A stretch of DNA of 14,154 nt from contig CACXHH010000033.1 of the NCBI GenBank assembly GCA_902767455.1, forward strand, positions 1 through 14,154, written 5' to 3'. How positions within the stretch are numbered: the first letter of the stretch is position 1; every line of letters starts with the position of its first letter. Below the pieces are notes generated by a model. The model was not told the origin of the DNA and did no database searches. It worked only from the letters and a program-made list of their open reading frames with translations. Made by a program: the position numbers and the translations under genes. Of this stretch, positions 1 through 6,942 are shown in pieces. The stretch comes from an uncultured Eubacteriales bacterium. GTDB lineage: Bacteria; Bacillota; Clostridia; Christensenellales; Borkfalkiaceae.

Positions 1-23
1 GTAAAATGTTTGTAGCAGTTCAT
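1..23 (-). CDS. Start of a probable IS30-family transposase (partial, runs off the window)
   Basis: An ATG at 23-21 is preceded by an AAGGAGA ribosome binding site (29-35) at 5 nt, an almost ideal arrangement. The visible codons give MNCYKHF, and the next two bases (AC) fix threonine, so the protein starts MNCYKHFT. IS30-family transposases commonly begin with a Tyr-x-His-(Leu/Phe)-Thr-x-x-Glu-Arg segment, which this fits. Only eight residues are known, so the gene start is well supported but the family call is tentative. The gene points the same way as the GDPD operon upstream of it and is separated from it by that operon's terminator. Confidence 0.5.
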
Positions 24-84
24 ATATTTCTCCTTGGTGTTTTTTCGTGGTTGAAAATAGTTTACCATAGATTTATATGAACTG
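16..84. repeat. 11-bp perfect inverted repeat that includes a start codon
   Basis: CAGTTCATATA (16-26) and TATATGAACTG (74-84) are perfect inverted copies separated by 47 bp. The inner arm contains the ATG (21-23) of the leftward gene. The outer arm covers most of its putative -10 box. A transcript starting near 65 would lack the outer arm, whereas one arriving from further upstream would contain both and could pair over the start codon. Confidence 0.6.
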
Positions 85-100
85 TCTGTTTTTTTCTAAA
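72..100 (-). promoter_or_regulatory. Putative promoter of the transposase-like gene
   Basis: On the minus strand there is a -35 TTTAGA (100-95), a 17-nt spacer and a -10 TATAAA (77-72). Transcription would start near 65 and give a leader of about 40 nt before the ATG at 23. The -10 box lies in one arm of the inverted repeat 16-26/74-84. Confidence 0.35.
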
Positions 101-130
101 CTGTTGCACTTAATAGTATAATTCACCATA

Positions 131-168
131 AAAAAACGTCGCCCGACGGGTATAAAACCCGTCGGGCG
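131..168 (-). terminator. Rho-independent terminator of the lipoprotein/GDPD operon
   Basis: A perfect 12-bp stem is formed by CGCCCGACGGGT (140-151) and ACCCGTCGGGCG (157-168) with a 5-nt loop. In the leftward direction it is followed, three bases later, by six T residues (from 131-136). It lies about 50 bp beyond the stop codon of the GDPD gene. Confidence 0.9.
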
Positions 169-216
169 GTTGTGTTTTTACTCGTCGGTTTCAGACGAAA
201 AAGGCGATTTATCGAC

Positions 217-2535
217 TTATCCGACGACTTTTATTCTCGCGGGAGCGGAGTACAGACGATAGTTTATATCGGGTGAATTTTCTCTCTTTAAGCATACGTC
301 GACGTAAGCGAGCGCCAGATGTTCTCCCGCGTCTATTTCGGAGTTTTCGGTAAGCATACCGTCGTCGAGAAGAGCAAGTTTTACTTTTTCGGGATACGTT
401 CCGTCAAGCCCCGTCAGCTCGCCCGTAAGCGTTTCGAGCTGTTCGCGTGTGAACTCGCCGCCGCTGAACGAAAGTCCGTAAAGGTAGTCCGCGTTCCACT
501 GGAAGTTATCCACGAGCACGCTCGTAGCGCCGAAAACGTTCAAGAGCCTTGCGTCGCACTCGTGGCGGGTGGAGCAAGTCGAGGCAAAGCTCAACCAACC
601 GCGCGCGGCAAACTTATAAAGATAAGCCCACGTTCCGTCGTTCGTGTTGTACCAGTAGGGGAAGGGTTGGAAGGAGTTCTGCGCCATATCGCGTATCGCG
701 GCGGCAATAGAACGTTCGTCCTCGGGTATTTTGTTGATAACGTCGCTGAGTCCGCCGCGCGCAATGGCAACGTCGGGGAAAACTTCGTCGGCAATACGGA
801 GCATATCGGTTTTTCCTTTCATTATGACGAAATTATCCGAAAAGTCATATTTGTCGACGAGCTCTTTAAGTACGGTAAATATCTTCGGGTTAGACGATTT
901 TATCTCGAACATTAACACCATATCCGTACCTTTGAAGTAAGCCATCAGATCTTCTAACGTCGGAATAACTTCTTCGATATCGGGTTTTACGTCTACGATC
1001 AACTTCTTTAATTGTTCGAGCGTGTAACTTTCTATCGCTCCCGTGCCGTTGGTGAGCGCGTCGAGTTGTGAGTCGTGCAGAAGAACTATCTTATCGTCTG
1101 TGGTCAGCCACAAGTCGGTTTCCGCGTTTCTCGCGCCCATTTCGTAGGCAAGTATCATTCCGTTCAACGTATTCTGCACGTAAAGCCCCGTAGCTCCGCG
1201 GTGAGCCATGGCGTTGGGTTTCCTTATAAGCGTGGGGGAAGTAAAGCTCGAATACAGCTTATACAGTCCGTCGGTGTCGCTCGTGACTATGCCGTTGACG
1301 CCGCTCGTTATCGCTTCCGCCATCTCTTCGGCGCTCGAAGCGTACGTCCACACGGTTATCATTCTCATCTGAAGATGATATATGACGTCTACGCTCGTTC
1401 CCGCGGGAAGCAACGCTACGTTGGCGTTGGCAAGGTTTACCTTTTCTCTTATCTTCGACGCCGCTTTAAAGTCTTTCGGAATATCTTTGAATTTTATTAT
1501 CCCGCGCGCGTTATACGCCGTTTCCTTTATGCTTGAAACGAATTCTGCGCTGTCTTCGTCGGCGAGTATCAACGCGTCGTAAACGTCGTTTTCGGACAGA
1601 TATTTCGCTACGGCGTTTGCCGCCGCCCTGCTTTCAACGTGATACGCGGGTATAGTCGAAAGGTCAAGCGTTTTTTTGTATTGTCTTAACGAAAGTCCGT
1701 CTATAACGCCGTTATCGTCAACTTTTGCGATAGTGACCGCAGGAGCTGTCGAGCATGTGGCAGTTCCGTCGGATACGACGACGGGCGGGTTTACTATACC
1801 TGTCGAAGGAATAACCACGTCGGCGATCCCGTTGTCGGGAGTGGGGGCTTTTTCCTTTGCAAGAGTGACGGTCAGATTATCCACGTCCACGTTTGCGCCG
1901 GAAACCGTTATGCCGAAGCTTCCGCCCGAATACTTTTCGGGTAACGTCACGTCGGTCATATACTCGCCGTCGACGTACAGGCAGGCATTGTTTCCGAAAC
2001 AAGTCATCGACATACGGTGCGTTTCGCCAAGCTTCGGAGCTTCACGCATTGCGATTTTGGTGTATTCCACCCAAGCGCCGCCGCTTATAGCCGTTTTGGT
2101 GTAGTTGTTGATAGCCGCCGTCGCGCTCGTGCCGATACTTCCCTTGAACCAGCCGTCGTTTTTTTGAACTCTTACGGCGATACCCACCCAGCGCGTGGAA
2201 TTGAAAACGTCGTTAATGGTAAAGTCGGCGCTGACGGTGTAATCGCTTCCGACGTCCTCGTTGAAGTAAACGGCTTGTATCGCGCTCGTTTTCGCCGCGT
2301 CGATATTCAGAACGCCGTTTTTTATGGAAATAGTCGTCGAAGAAGCTTTTACGATAGTCCACTTCGAGGGGAGAGAAGTCAGTTGGTCGAAGTTCTGTTC
2401 GTAAAGGACGGTCGGAGCGCTTTCCGTTTCTTCCGCCGCAAAGGTAGATACGGGCTGCGCGTAAGTCGTCAAAGCGACGGCTGCCGAAAGCGCGAACGAC
2501 GAGATCTTCAATAAATTTTTACCGTTTTTTATCAT
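217..2535 (-). CDS. Secreted glycerophosphodiester phosphodiesterase-family protein with an N-terminal beta-sandwich module
   Basis: A 772-aa exported protein. Residues 1 to about 33 form a Sec signal peptide (basic start, hydrophobic core, likely cut after STFA). Residues about 43-227 form a LamG-like beta-sandwich similar to modules in the neighbouring lipoprotein. Residues about 265-437 look like the second half of a GDPD barrel without catalytic residues. About 442-690 is a complete GDPD domain: His-Arg-Gly 445-447, Glu472 and Asp474 in AETDLWL, His487 in LLHD, and Glu544-Ile-Lys546 in MFEIK. In the family these residues bind the metal and act as acid and base, so the enzyme is probably active, cleaving glycerophosphodiesters or a related polymer outside the cell. 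The usual PENT after HRG is VQNT here. The last 80 residues are an unassigned small domain. ATG at 2535 is chosen because AGGTGA lies 5 nt upstream; an in-frame GTG at 2544 would add three residues. The gene is second in an operon, 12 nt after the lipoprotein's stop codon. Confidence 0.88.
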   Translation of the reverse strand: MIKNGKNLLKISSFALSAAVALTTYAQPVSTFAAEETESAPTVLYEQNFDQLTSLPSKWTIVKASSTTISIKNGVLNIDAAKTSAIQAVYFNEDVGSDYTVSADFTINDVFNSTRWVGIAVRVQKNDGWFKGSIGTSATAAINNYTKTAISGGAWVEYTKIAMREAPKLGETHRMSMTCFGNNACLYVDGEYMTDVTLPEKYSGGSFGITVSGANVDVDNLTVTLAKEKAPTPDNGIADVVIPSTGIVNPPVVVSDGTATCSTAPAVTIAKVDDNGVIDGLSLRQYKKTLDLSTIPAYHVESRAAANAVAKYLSENDVYDALILADEDSAEFVSSIKETAYNARGIIKFKDIPKDFKAASKIREKVNLANANVALLPAGTSVDVIYHLQMRMITVWTYASSAEEMAEAITSGVNGIVTSDTDGLYKLYSSFTSPTLIRKPNAMAHRGATGLYVQNTLNGMILAYEMGARNAETDLWLTTDDKIVLLHDSQLDALTNGTGAIESYTLEQLKKLIVDVKPDIEEVIPTLEDLMAYFKGTDMVLMFEIKSSNPKIFTVLKELVDKYDFSDNFVIMKGKTDMLRIADEVFPDVAIARGGLSDVINKIPEDERSIAAAIRDMAQNSFQPFPYWYNTNDGTWAYLYKFAARGWLSFASTCSTRHECDARLLNVFGATSVLVDNFQWNADYLYGLSFSGGEFTREQLETLTGELTGLDGTYPEKVKLALLDDGMLTENSEIDAGEHLALAYVDVCLKRENSPDINYRLYSAPARIKVVG

Positions 2536-2540
2536 AGTCG

Positions 2541-2546
2541 TCACCT
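2541..2546 (-). promoter_or_regulatory. Ribosome binding site that decides the GDPD start
   Basis: AGGTGA on the minus strand stands 5 nt before ATG 2535. It overlaps the alternative GTG start (2544-2542) and begins 1 nt after the stop codon of the upstream lipoprotein gene (2550-2548). The layout favours the ATG and suggests reinitiation by ribosomes finishing the upstream gene. Confidence 0.6.
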
Positions 2547-2547
2547 G

Positions 2548-5500
2548 TTATGCGGAAGGGATATCTGCGTCTGCGACCGCGCGGACGAAGTAAGATTTTA
2601 TGATATAGTTACCGCCGCCGCAGGTAAAACCGAACTTACCGGTAAGATAGTTCTCGGTAAGCGTTCCGACGTAAGTCACCGTGCCGTCAACGGCGAACAC
2701 GAGCTTGTTTCCGGACACGGTGGCGCGCATGTGCGTAGTTTCGCCGACGGCGAGTTCGGGAACGGTCGTAGTCCCCGTAAAGGAACCCGTATTCGCTACG
2801 GAAGAGCCGTTGAAGTCGTACTTGGTTTGGTAGGTACCCGTCGTCTTTCCGCCGACCTGACGGTGTATACGTGCGTAGCCGTACTGCTCGGTCACTCTTA
2901 CCACGGGGCCAAACCATCTGCCCGTGTTAGGGGTCGCGACGAGTTCGACGTCAAGTTCTATCGTGTAGTCGTCGTGATTGAAACTTCCCGTATAATACAG
3001 CGTGTTGACGGCGTAATTGTTTCCGTTGGTGATATTGAAACCGTTTTCGTCGGCGACGATGGTACCCGTTGCCGCTTTTTCGTGAACGTGTACCCAATTT
3101 TCGGGAAGGTTGGTCGTCGAGTCTATCCTGTTGAAGTCGGTCGCGTAATACAGGTTTTCGACGACGTAAACTTCGTAAGTCTTGTTAAGGGAAAGAGTTA
3201 CGCCCGCGAGCGTGTAGTTTACTTCGACTTTGACGTTTTGCTTTCCGACAGCGTTGGCGTCGTAACCCGTAACCGTCACGAATTCATCGGAAACGGGAAG
3301 CGTCTTTCCGTTGTCGTAGGAGACAAAGACTTCGGGTATTTTGCTTCCCTTTTCAAGCGCGGAAGGCATATCGAAGAAAAGCTTATCGGGTGTAGGAACG
3401 TAATCGTCTTCAGTCACGCCGCGTACGTAATAGCTCGTTATCGTGAAGTCGCCGCCGCCGCAGGTGAAGCCGAAAAATCCGTTCAGATAGTTTGAAGAAA
3501 GGTTTCCGCGGTAAGTTTCCACGCCGTCGACTACGAGCACTATCTTGCTGCCCGAAACGGTGACTTTGAAGTGCGTGCTCGAATTAAGCTCGAGCGCCTG
3601 TACGTTTGCGGCGTTCTGGAACGCGGCGGAATTCGTGGCTACGCCGGTAGACAGGTCGTAACGCGATTGTACGCCGCCGCCCGTTCTTCCGTTGACGACG
3701 CGATACGCGCGGACGTAACCGTATTCTTCGCTTGCGCGTACCGTAGGTCCGAACCATCTGCCGTCGTTAAACGTCGCGTGCAGCGTTAAATCGGCTTCGA
3801 CGGTGTAGTCGGCTTTATCGAAGTCACCGCGATAGTAAAGGGCGTGTACGTTGTAGTTGGAGCCGTTCGCAACTTTTATGCCTTCAGTATCGGCGGTGAC
3901 CGTGCCGATGTTCGCGTTGTTTTCGTGGGTATGTACCCAGCCCGCGGGAAGTTTGGTGGTTTGGTCGATATAGTTGAAGTCTGCCGCGTAGTAAAGTTCT
4001 TCGCAGACGGCTACTTTTTTCGAAGCGTTGAGCGTCAGGGCTTTTCCGAGATAATTGACTTCAGTTGAAACTTCTAAAGTTTTTTCTCCCGTAGAATCTT
4101 TATCGAAAGGTTTGACGGTGAGCGCCTGCTCGTCTATAAGCTCGCGCATACCGTTGTCGTACGCGACGTAAGCGTTGAATTTGAGTTCGCCGCCCTTTTC
4201 GATAGCCGAAGGCGCCACAAGTTCCAGTCTTTCGGGCTTGGGTGCCGTGAGCGTTATCGGCGAGAAGTCAACGCCGCCGTTGAACGCCCTGAACCCGACT
4301 CCGCCGCCGTAAAGAGCGGAAGCGTCGACGTATTCGAGCGTCTGCGTTTCGTTGACCGTAACGTTTATCGTGGCGTCGTTGAGATTTATCTTGATTTCTA
4401 CGGGGGTATCGAGAGCAAAGCCGGAGATAGTCAGCTGTTTGAGCGACGTCCAGGTGCCGTCGTTTACTTTGCCTAACAGGAATAAGCCCTGATAGTTGAC
4501 GAGAGCGACGTAGTAGGACGCGCCCGCTTCTTCCCAGAAGCTTTCACGACCGCCGCTCGAAGCTCTGAACAGTATGCCGCAGTCGTTGGCGGTGTTAGGA
4601 GTGACCGAGCCGCTTATAGATCCGTTCGTGAGTTCCACGCCGCTTAAAAGCGCGAGCGATTTGCTTTGTTTGGTGTGGTAGTTTTCACCCCACATGGCGA
4701 ACGAACCGCTGTATACGTCGATATCGTCGGCTTCTCTTTCGACGACGTATTTAAGAGTTTGGAGAAGAGTCGTTTCTTCGTTCGTTTTTTCGTTTAACGT
4801 AAGCTCGTAAACGCCTGCGGGAAGTTCGAGCGAAGATAAGTCCATAACGCCCGAAGCGCCGTTTAAAGCTATCTCTTCGTCACCGACGGAAAGAGTAAGA
4901 TTTTGAGCGTCTTCCGCAAAACTCCATATAAGCGTGCTGCCGTTTATCGCCGCGGAAGGCGTTGCGTCGAACTCTTCAAAGAAGAATCCGCAGCCTTCGT
5001 TTTCGGCAAAGAAAGCTACCTTATTGCCGAGCGGGAGCGTTTCGTGAACGTAAGTTATTACGGGCACGGTGCCGTGGAATACGCGGACGGCTTCGTCGTA
5101 AACTTCGACGGTGAGCGTGTAGAATATCTCGGGCGAATAGTCCTGCTTTAAAAGTATGGAAGCGCCGACCGTGCTTCTTGCGTCGTCCACGCATCTTTCA
5201 AGGACGAGATTGTTGCTTACGTCAAAGTAAAGCGAATAGTAACTGCCGGTAGGTCTTCCGCGCTCGAATCCCGTGTCGCTCAAACAGAAATACACGCCGT
5301 GTCTGTCGTAACCTTTTATCCTGACGGTGAATCTGCCTTTCATAAGGCTTTTTCCCGTGACGATCGACGCGGTATTGTTTCCGCTGACGTAGATGCCGTC
5401 GTCGTCGAACATCTCGCCGCTGAGATTTATAACGTCGGCAGCGGGGGCGAGCGTCGGCTCGGGCTCGGTTTGAGAGCCGCTTCCCTGTTCCGCGTCGGAC

Positions 5501-5700
5501 GCGGAGTCGGAAGCGGTGACGGAATCCGAAGTCGGATAGTCGCTTCCGCTACCGTCGGAAGAATAGGTTTCCGAAGTTGTCGACGCGGAAACGTCCGTTT
5601 CGGCGGTCGAAGTCTTGCCGTTTAATTTGCACGCCGCCGTCGCAAGGCATAACGCCATGCACGCAAGCGCCGCGAAAAAGATGATGCTGATGCGTTTCAT
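2548..5700 (-). CDS. Large multi-domain surface lipoprotein (LamG-like and bacterial Ig-like modules)
   Basis: A 1050-aa predicted lipoprotein. The N-terminus is basic and hydrophobic and ends in a lipobox-like ATAAC with Cys24 as the likely lipidated residue. Residues about 25-88 are a linker rich in Ser, Thr, Asp and Glu. A beta-sandwich follows at about 90-245, then a short Ig-like stretch (250-322) and a second beta-sandwich (328-486). Two tandem modules close the protein, each an Ig-like domain (487-566; 769-847) plus a LamG-like beta-sandwich (567-764; 848-1041). The sandwiches carry a RWFGP-x-VR motif at 648 and 928 and a FGFTCGGG motif near 743 and 1023. I see no catalytic motif, so a glycan- or ligand-binding role at the cell surface is inferred. 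AAGGAGG lies 5 nt before the ATG. The gene is first in its operon, followed by the GDPD gene, which carries a related sandwich. It is divergent from the ArsR-type regulator. Confidence 0.85.
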   Translation of the reverse strand: MKRISIIFFAALACMALCLATAACKLNGKTSTAETDVSASTTSETYSSDGSGSDYPTSDSVTASDSASDAEQGSGSQTEPEPTLAPAADVINLSGEMFDDDGIYVSGNNTASIVTGKSLMKGRFTVRIKGYDRHGVYFCLSDTGFERGRPTGSYYSLYFDVSNNLVLERCVDDARSTVGASILLKQDYSPEIFYTLTVEVYDEAVRVFHGTVPVITYVHETLPLGNKVAFFAENEGCGFFFEEFDATPSAAINGSTLIWSFAEDAQNLTLSVGDEEIALNGASGVMDLSSLELPAGVYELTLNEKTNEETTLLQTLKYVVEREADDIDVYSGSFAMWGENYHTKQSKSLALLSGVELTNGSISGSVTPNTANDCGILFRASSGGRESFWEEAGASYYVALVNYQGLFLLGKVNDGTWTSLKQLTISGFALDTPVEIKINLNDATINVTVNETQTLEYVDASALYGGGVGFRAFNGGVDFSPITLTAPKPERLELVAPSAIEKGGELKFNAYVAYDNGMRELIDEQALTVKPFDKDSTGEKTLEVSTEVNYLGKALTLNASKKVAVCEELYYAADFNYIDQTTKLPAGWVHTHENNANIGTVTADTEGIKVANGSNYNVHALYYRGDFDKADYTVEADLTLHATFNDGRWFGPTVRASEEYGYVRAYRVVNGRTGGGVQSRYDLSTGVATNSAAFQNAANVQALELNSSTHFKVTVSGSKIVLVVDGVETYRGNLSSNYLNGFFGFTCGGGDFTITSYYVRGVTEDDYVPTPDKLFFDMPSALEKGSKIPEVFVSYDNGKTLPVSDEFVTVTGYDANAVGKQNVKVEVNYTLAGVTLSLNKTYEVYVVENLYYATDFNRIDSTTNLPENWVHVHEKAATGTIVADENGFNITNGNNYAVNTLYYTGSFNHDDYTIELDVELVATPNTGRWFGPVVRVTEQYGYARIHRQVGGKTTGTYQTKYDFNGSSVANTGSFTGTTTVPELAVGETTHMRATVSGNKLVFAVDGTVTYVGTLTENYLTGKFGFTCGGGNYIIKSYFVRAVADADIPSA
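2578..4242 (-). repeat. Tandem duplication of an Ig-like plus beta-sandwich module inside the lipoprotein gene
   Basis: The segments 3409-4242 and 2578-3396 encode two copies of the same roughly 275-residue unit. They share matching landmarks such as GWVH/NWVH, RWFGP, an EYGY/QYGY segment, VDG/VDGT and FGFTCGGG. The protein copies are clearly related but well diverged, so this is an old duplication compared with the one in the gene at 9492-13610. Confidence 0.75.
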
Positions 5701-5741
5701 TTGTTCCTCCTTGGTTTACCTTTTTCCGTAAACACGATTTA

Positions 5742-5770
5742 ATTTTACACTTAAAAAATAATCGTTGCAA
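5742..5770 (-). promoter_or_regulatory. Promoter of the lipoprotein/GDPD operon
   Basis: On the minus strand: -35 TTGCAA (5770-5765), a 17-nt spacer and -10 TAAAAT (5747-5742). Transcription would start near 5735, leaving a leader of about 35 nt with the ribosome binding site at 5706-5712. The -35 box is inside one copy of the TTGCAATAG repeat, so a protein bound there would block or position RNA polymerase. Confidence 0.6.
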
Positions 5771-5773
5771 TAG
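5765..5773. promoter_or_regulatory. Candidate operator, copy 1 (TTGCAATAG)
   Basis: This copy overlaps the -35 box of the leftward lipoprotein promoter. It shares TTGCAATAGA with a second copy 32 bp away, about three turns of the helix. The probable ligand is the regulator encoded at 5894-6850. This is inferred from position and symmetry only. Confidence 0.5.
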
Positions 5774-5793
5774 AAGTAAACGCAAAAAATCAA

Positions 5794-5805
5794 CTATTGC
5801 AATAG
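5794..5805. promoter_or_regulatory. Candidate operator, copy 2 (perfect palindrome CTATTGCAATAG)
   Basis: A perfect 12-bp palindrome in the divergent gap, about 60 bp upstream of the lipoprotein transcription start and about 65 bp upstream of the regulator's. Perfect symmetry fits a dimeric winged-helix protein such as an ArsR-family member. It contains the same TTGCAATAGA as the copy at 5765. Confidence 0.55.
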
Positions 5806-5826
5806 ATTATTTTAAGATAATACACT

Positions 5827-5849
5827 ATTCGGGTAGACAACGCCCGAAT
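5827..5849. promoter_or_regulatory. Inverted repeat covering the regulator's -35 box
   Basis: ATTCGGG (5827-5833) and CCCGAAT (5843-5849) form 7-bp arms around a 9-bp centre that holds the -35 box TAGACA. The sequence differs from the TTGCAATAG repeats, so it may be a site for a second protein or for autoregulation. A weak terminator for rightward transcripts (stem followed by a T-rich run) is the alternative. Confidence 0.4.
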
Positions 5850-5862
5850 TTTATTATATAAT
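5834..5862 (+). promoter_or_regulatory. Promoter of the ArsR-type regulator gene
   Basis: -35 TAGACA (5834-5839), a 17-nt spacer and a perfect -10 TATAAT (5857-5862) match the sigma-A consensus closely. The start of transcription would be near 5869, about 25 nt before the ATG at 5894. Confidence 0.65.
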
Positions 5863-5893
5863 TACCGTAACAAGGGAAGGACGCGGTTATAAA

Positions 5894-6850
5894 ATGAATA
5901 ATAACGAAAGGTTTAAACTGTATTTGGATTTTTCCACCGACGAAGGCGTCGAAGAAATATTGAAGCTCGGTACTGTCTTATCTAACGAAACGAGAGTGAA
6001 TATTTTGCGGGCGCTTCAATCGCCGCCGTTTGCGATGACTTTTCCCGAGCTTCACAGAAAGCTCAAAGTTCCCAACTCCACGCTTTTGTTTCATCTTTGC
6101 AAGCTCGAAGAGTGCGGTATCGTATGCGTAAGGTATAAGAGTTCTTCCGCAGGCACTACGAGAATAATCCAAAGGGTTTTACGAACCGCCGAAATAGTCT
6201 TTTTCAAGCGTTCGGAAGAAGAAACGGCAAAAAGATACGTCAGCGACGTTCAGGCGGCGCGCGTCGGGTGGTACAGTAATTATGCAAACGGAACGGCTCT
6301 GTTTTTCGTCGCCGACAAAATGATACACAACAATAATTACGGCTTGACCTTTTCTCCCGAACACTTTAACGCCGAACTCGTTTACGCGGCGAACGGAGTG
6401 GTGACTTACGATTTCAGCAACGCCGTCGCGCGCGACCATACGATAAAATATCTTGAACTTTCTCTTGAAATATGCTCGGAAGCTCCCTATTACGATAACA
6501 ACTATCTTAGCGATATAACCTTCTGGATAAACGGCGTCGAGCTGTGCTGTTATACCTGCAAGGGCGACTACGGCGACAGGCGCGGCAACCTTAATCCCGA
6601 CTGGTGGCCGTCGTCGATAACGCAATACGGAGAACTTCTCACGATAATCGTCAACGAAAAAGGCGTGTTCGTGAACGGTATCGGGTATAACCACAAAGTG
6701 AATATTTCGCACCTGAAACTTTCCGAAACGGAGAAAATCACTTTGAAATTCGGCAATAAGGACACCGCCGAACATATCGGGGGCTTTAACGTTTTCGGCT
6801 CGACTTTCGGAGATTATCCGCAGGATATAGTTTTGAAACTCTTTTATTGA
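5894..6850 (+). CDS. ArsR-type winged-helix regulator with a large C-terminal putative sensor domain
   Basis: A 318-aa cytoplasmic protein. Residues about 20-105 are an ArsR-like winged helix-turn-helix (LSNETRVNILRAL, then recognition helix around 58-72, VPNSTLLFHLCKLEECG). ArsR proteins are normally about 100 aa; this one carries some 210 more residues of mostly beta-type sequence. These include GDRRGNLNPDWWP (227-239) and GGFNVFGSTFGDYPQDI (296-312), which I recall from a family of Clostridia regulators, often near carbohydrate genes. The C-terminal part probably binds a ligand. None of the typical ArsR metal-binding cysteine clusters is evident, so metal sensing is unlikely. The gene is divergent from the lipoprotein/GDPD operon and most likely controls it and itself. 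The start ATG has only a weak GGGAAGGA site 12 nt upstream, so translation may be inefficient. No other in-frame start fits better. Confidence 0.8.
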   Translation: MNNNERFKLYLDFSTDEGVEEILKLGTVLSNETRVNILRALQSPPFAMTFPELHRKLKVPNSTLLFHLCKLEECGIVCVRYKSSSAGTTRIIQRVLRTAEIVFFKRSEEETAKRYVSDVQAARVGWYSNYANGTALFFVADKMIHNNNYGLTFSPEHFNAELVYAANGVVTYDFSNAVARDHTIKYLELSLEICSEAPYYDNNYLSDITFWINGVELCCYTCKGDYGDRRGNLNPDWWPSSITQYGELLTIIVNEKGVFVNGIGYNHKVNISHLKLSETEKITLKFGNKDTAEHIGGFNVFGSTFGDYPQDIVLKLFY

Positions 6851-6861
6851 ATATATTAAAT

Positions 6862-6887
6862 ACGGCAACGACTTTCGTCGCTGCCGT
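6862..6887. terminator. Bidirectional terminator between convergent genes
   Basis: An 11-bp stem (6862-6872 with 6877-6887) with a 4-nt loop lies just after the regulator's stop codon. Rightward it is followed by a T-rich run (TTTAGTTTTGTATTTTT) and contains one A-C mismatch. Leftward the same position is a G-U pair, the loop is GAAA and the tail is ATTTAATATATT. It can therefore end both the regulator and the leftward acyltransferase operon. Confidence 0.7.
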
Positions 6888-6916
6888 TTAGTTTTGTATT
6901 TTTGTCGTTTTGTCTT

Positions 6917-6942
6917 TCGTCGCTTAACGGCGACGATTTTTT
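6917..6942 (+). terminator. Second terminator for rightward transcripts
   Basis: TCGTCGC (6917-6923) and GCGACGA (6930-6936) form a 7-bp stem with a 6-nt loop followed by six T residues (6937-6942). The T run ends in the stop codon of the convergent acyltransferase gene (6943-6941). It would back up the terminator at 6862-6887. Confidence 0.6.

Larger units (their letters stand above)
1..113 (-). mobile_element. Edge of a probable IS30-like insertion sequence (rest lies outside the window)
   Basis: This stretch holds the start of a transposase-like gene, a promoter and an inverted repeat, and lies just beyond the terminator of the GDPD operon. On the minus strand the sequence entering the element reads ATTAAGTGCAACAGTTTAG (113 to 95), which resembles from memory the terminal repeats of Firmicute IS30 elements. 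I cannot see the other end or a target duplication, so the outer boundary near 113 is a guess. The main support is the reading frame at 1-23. It could instead be the promoter region of an ordinary neighbouring gene. Confidence 0.4.

Noticed and set aside
2731..3495. A 254-codon rightward open frame inside the lipoprotein gene
   Set aside because: Composition typical of an antisense shadow (rich in Arg, Val and Gly), without start signals or domains.
6179..6868. A 229-codon leftward open frame opposite the regulator
   Set aside because: The rightward regulator has a helix-turn-helix, a good promoter and a conserved C-terminal block; the opposite frame would also run through the terminator hairpin.
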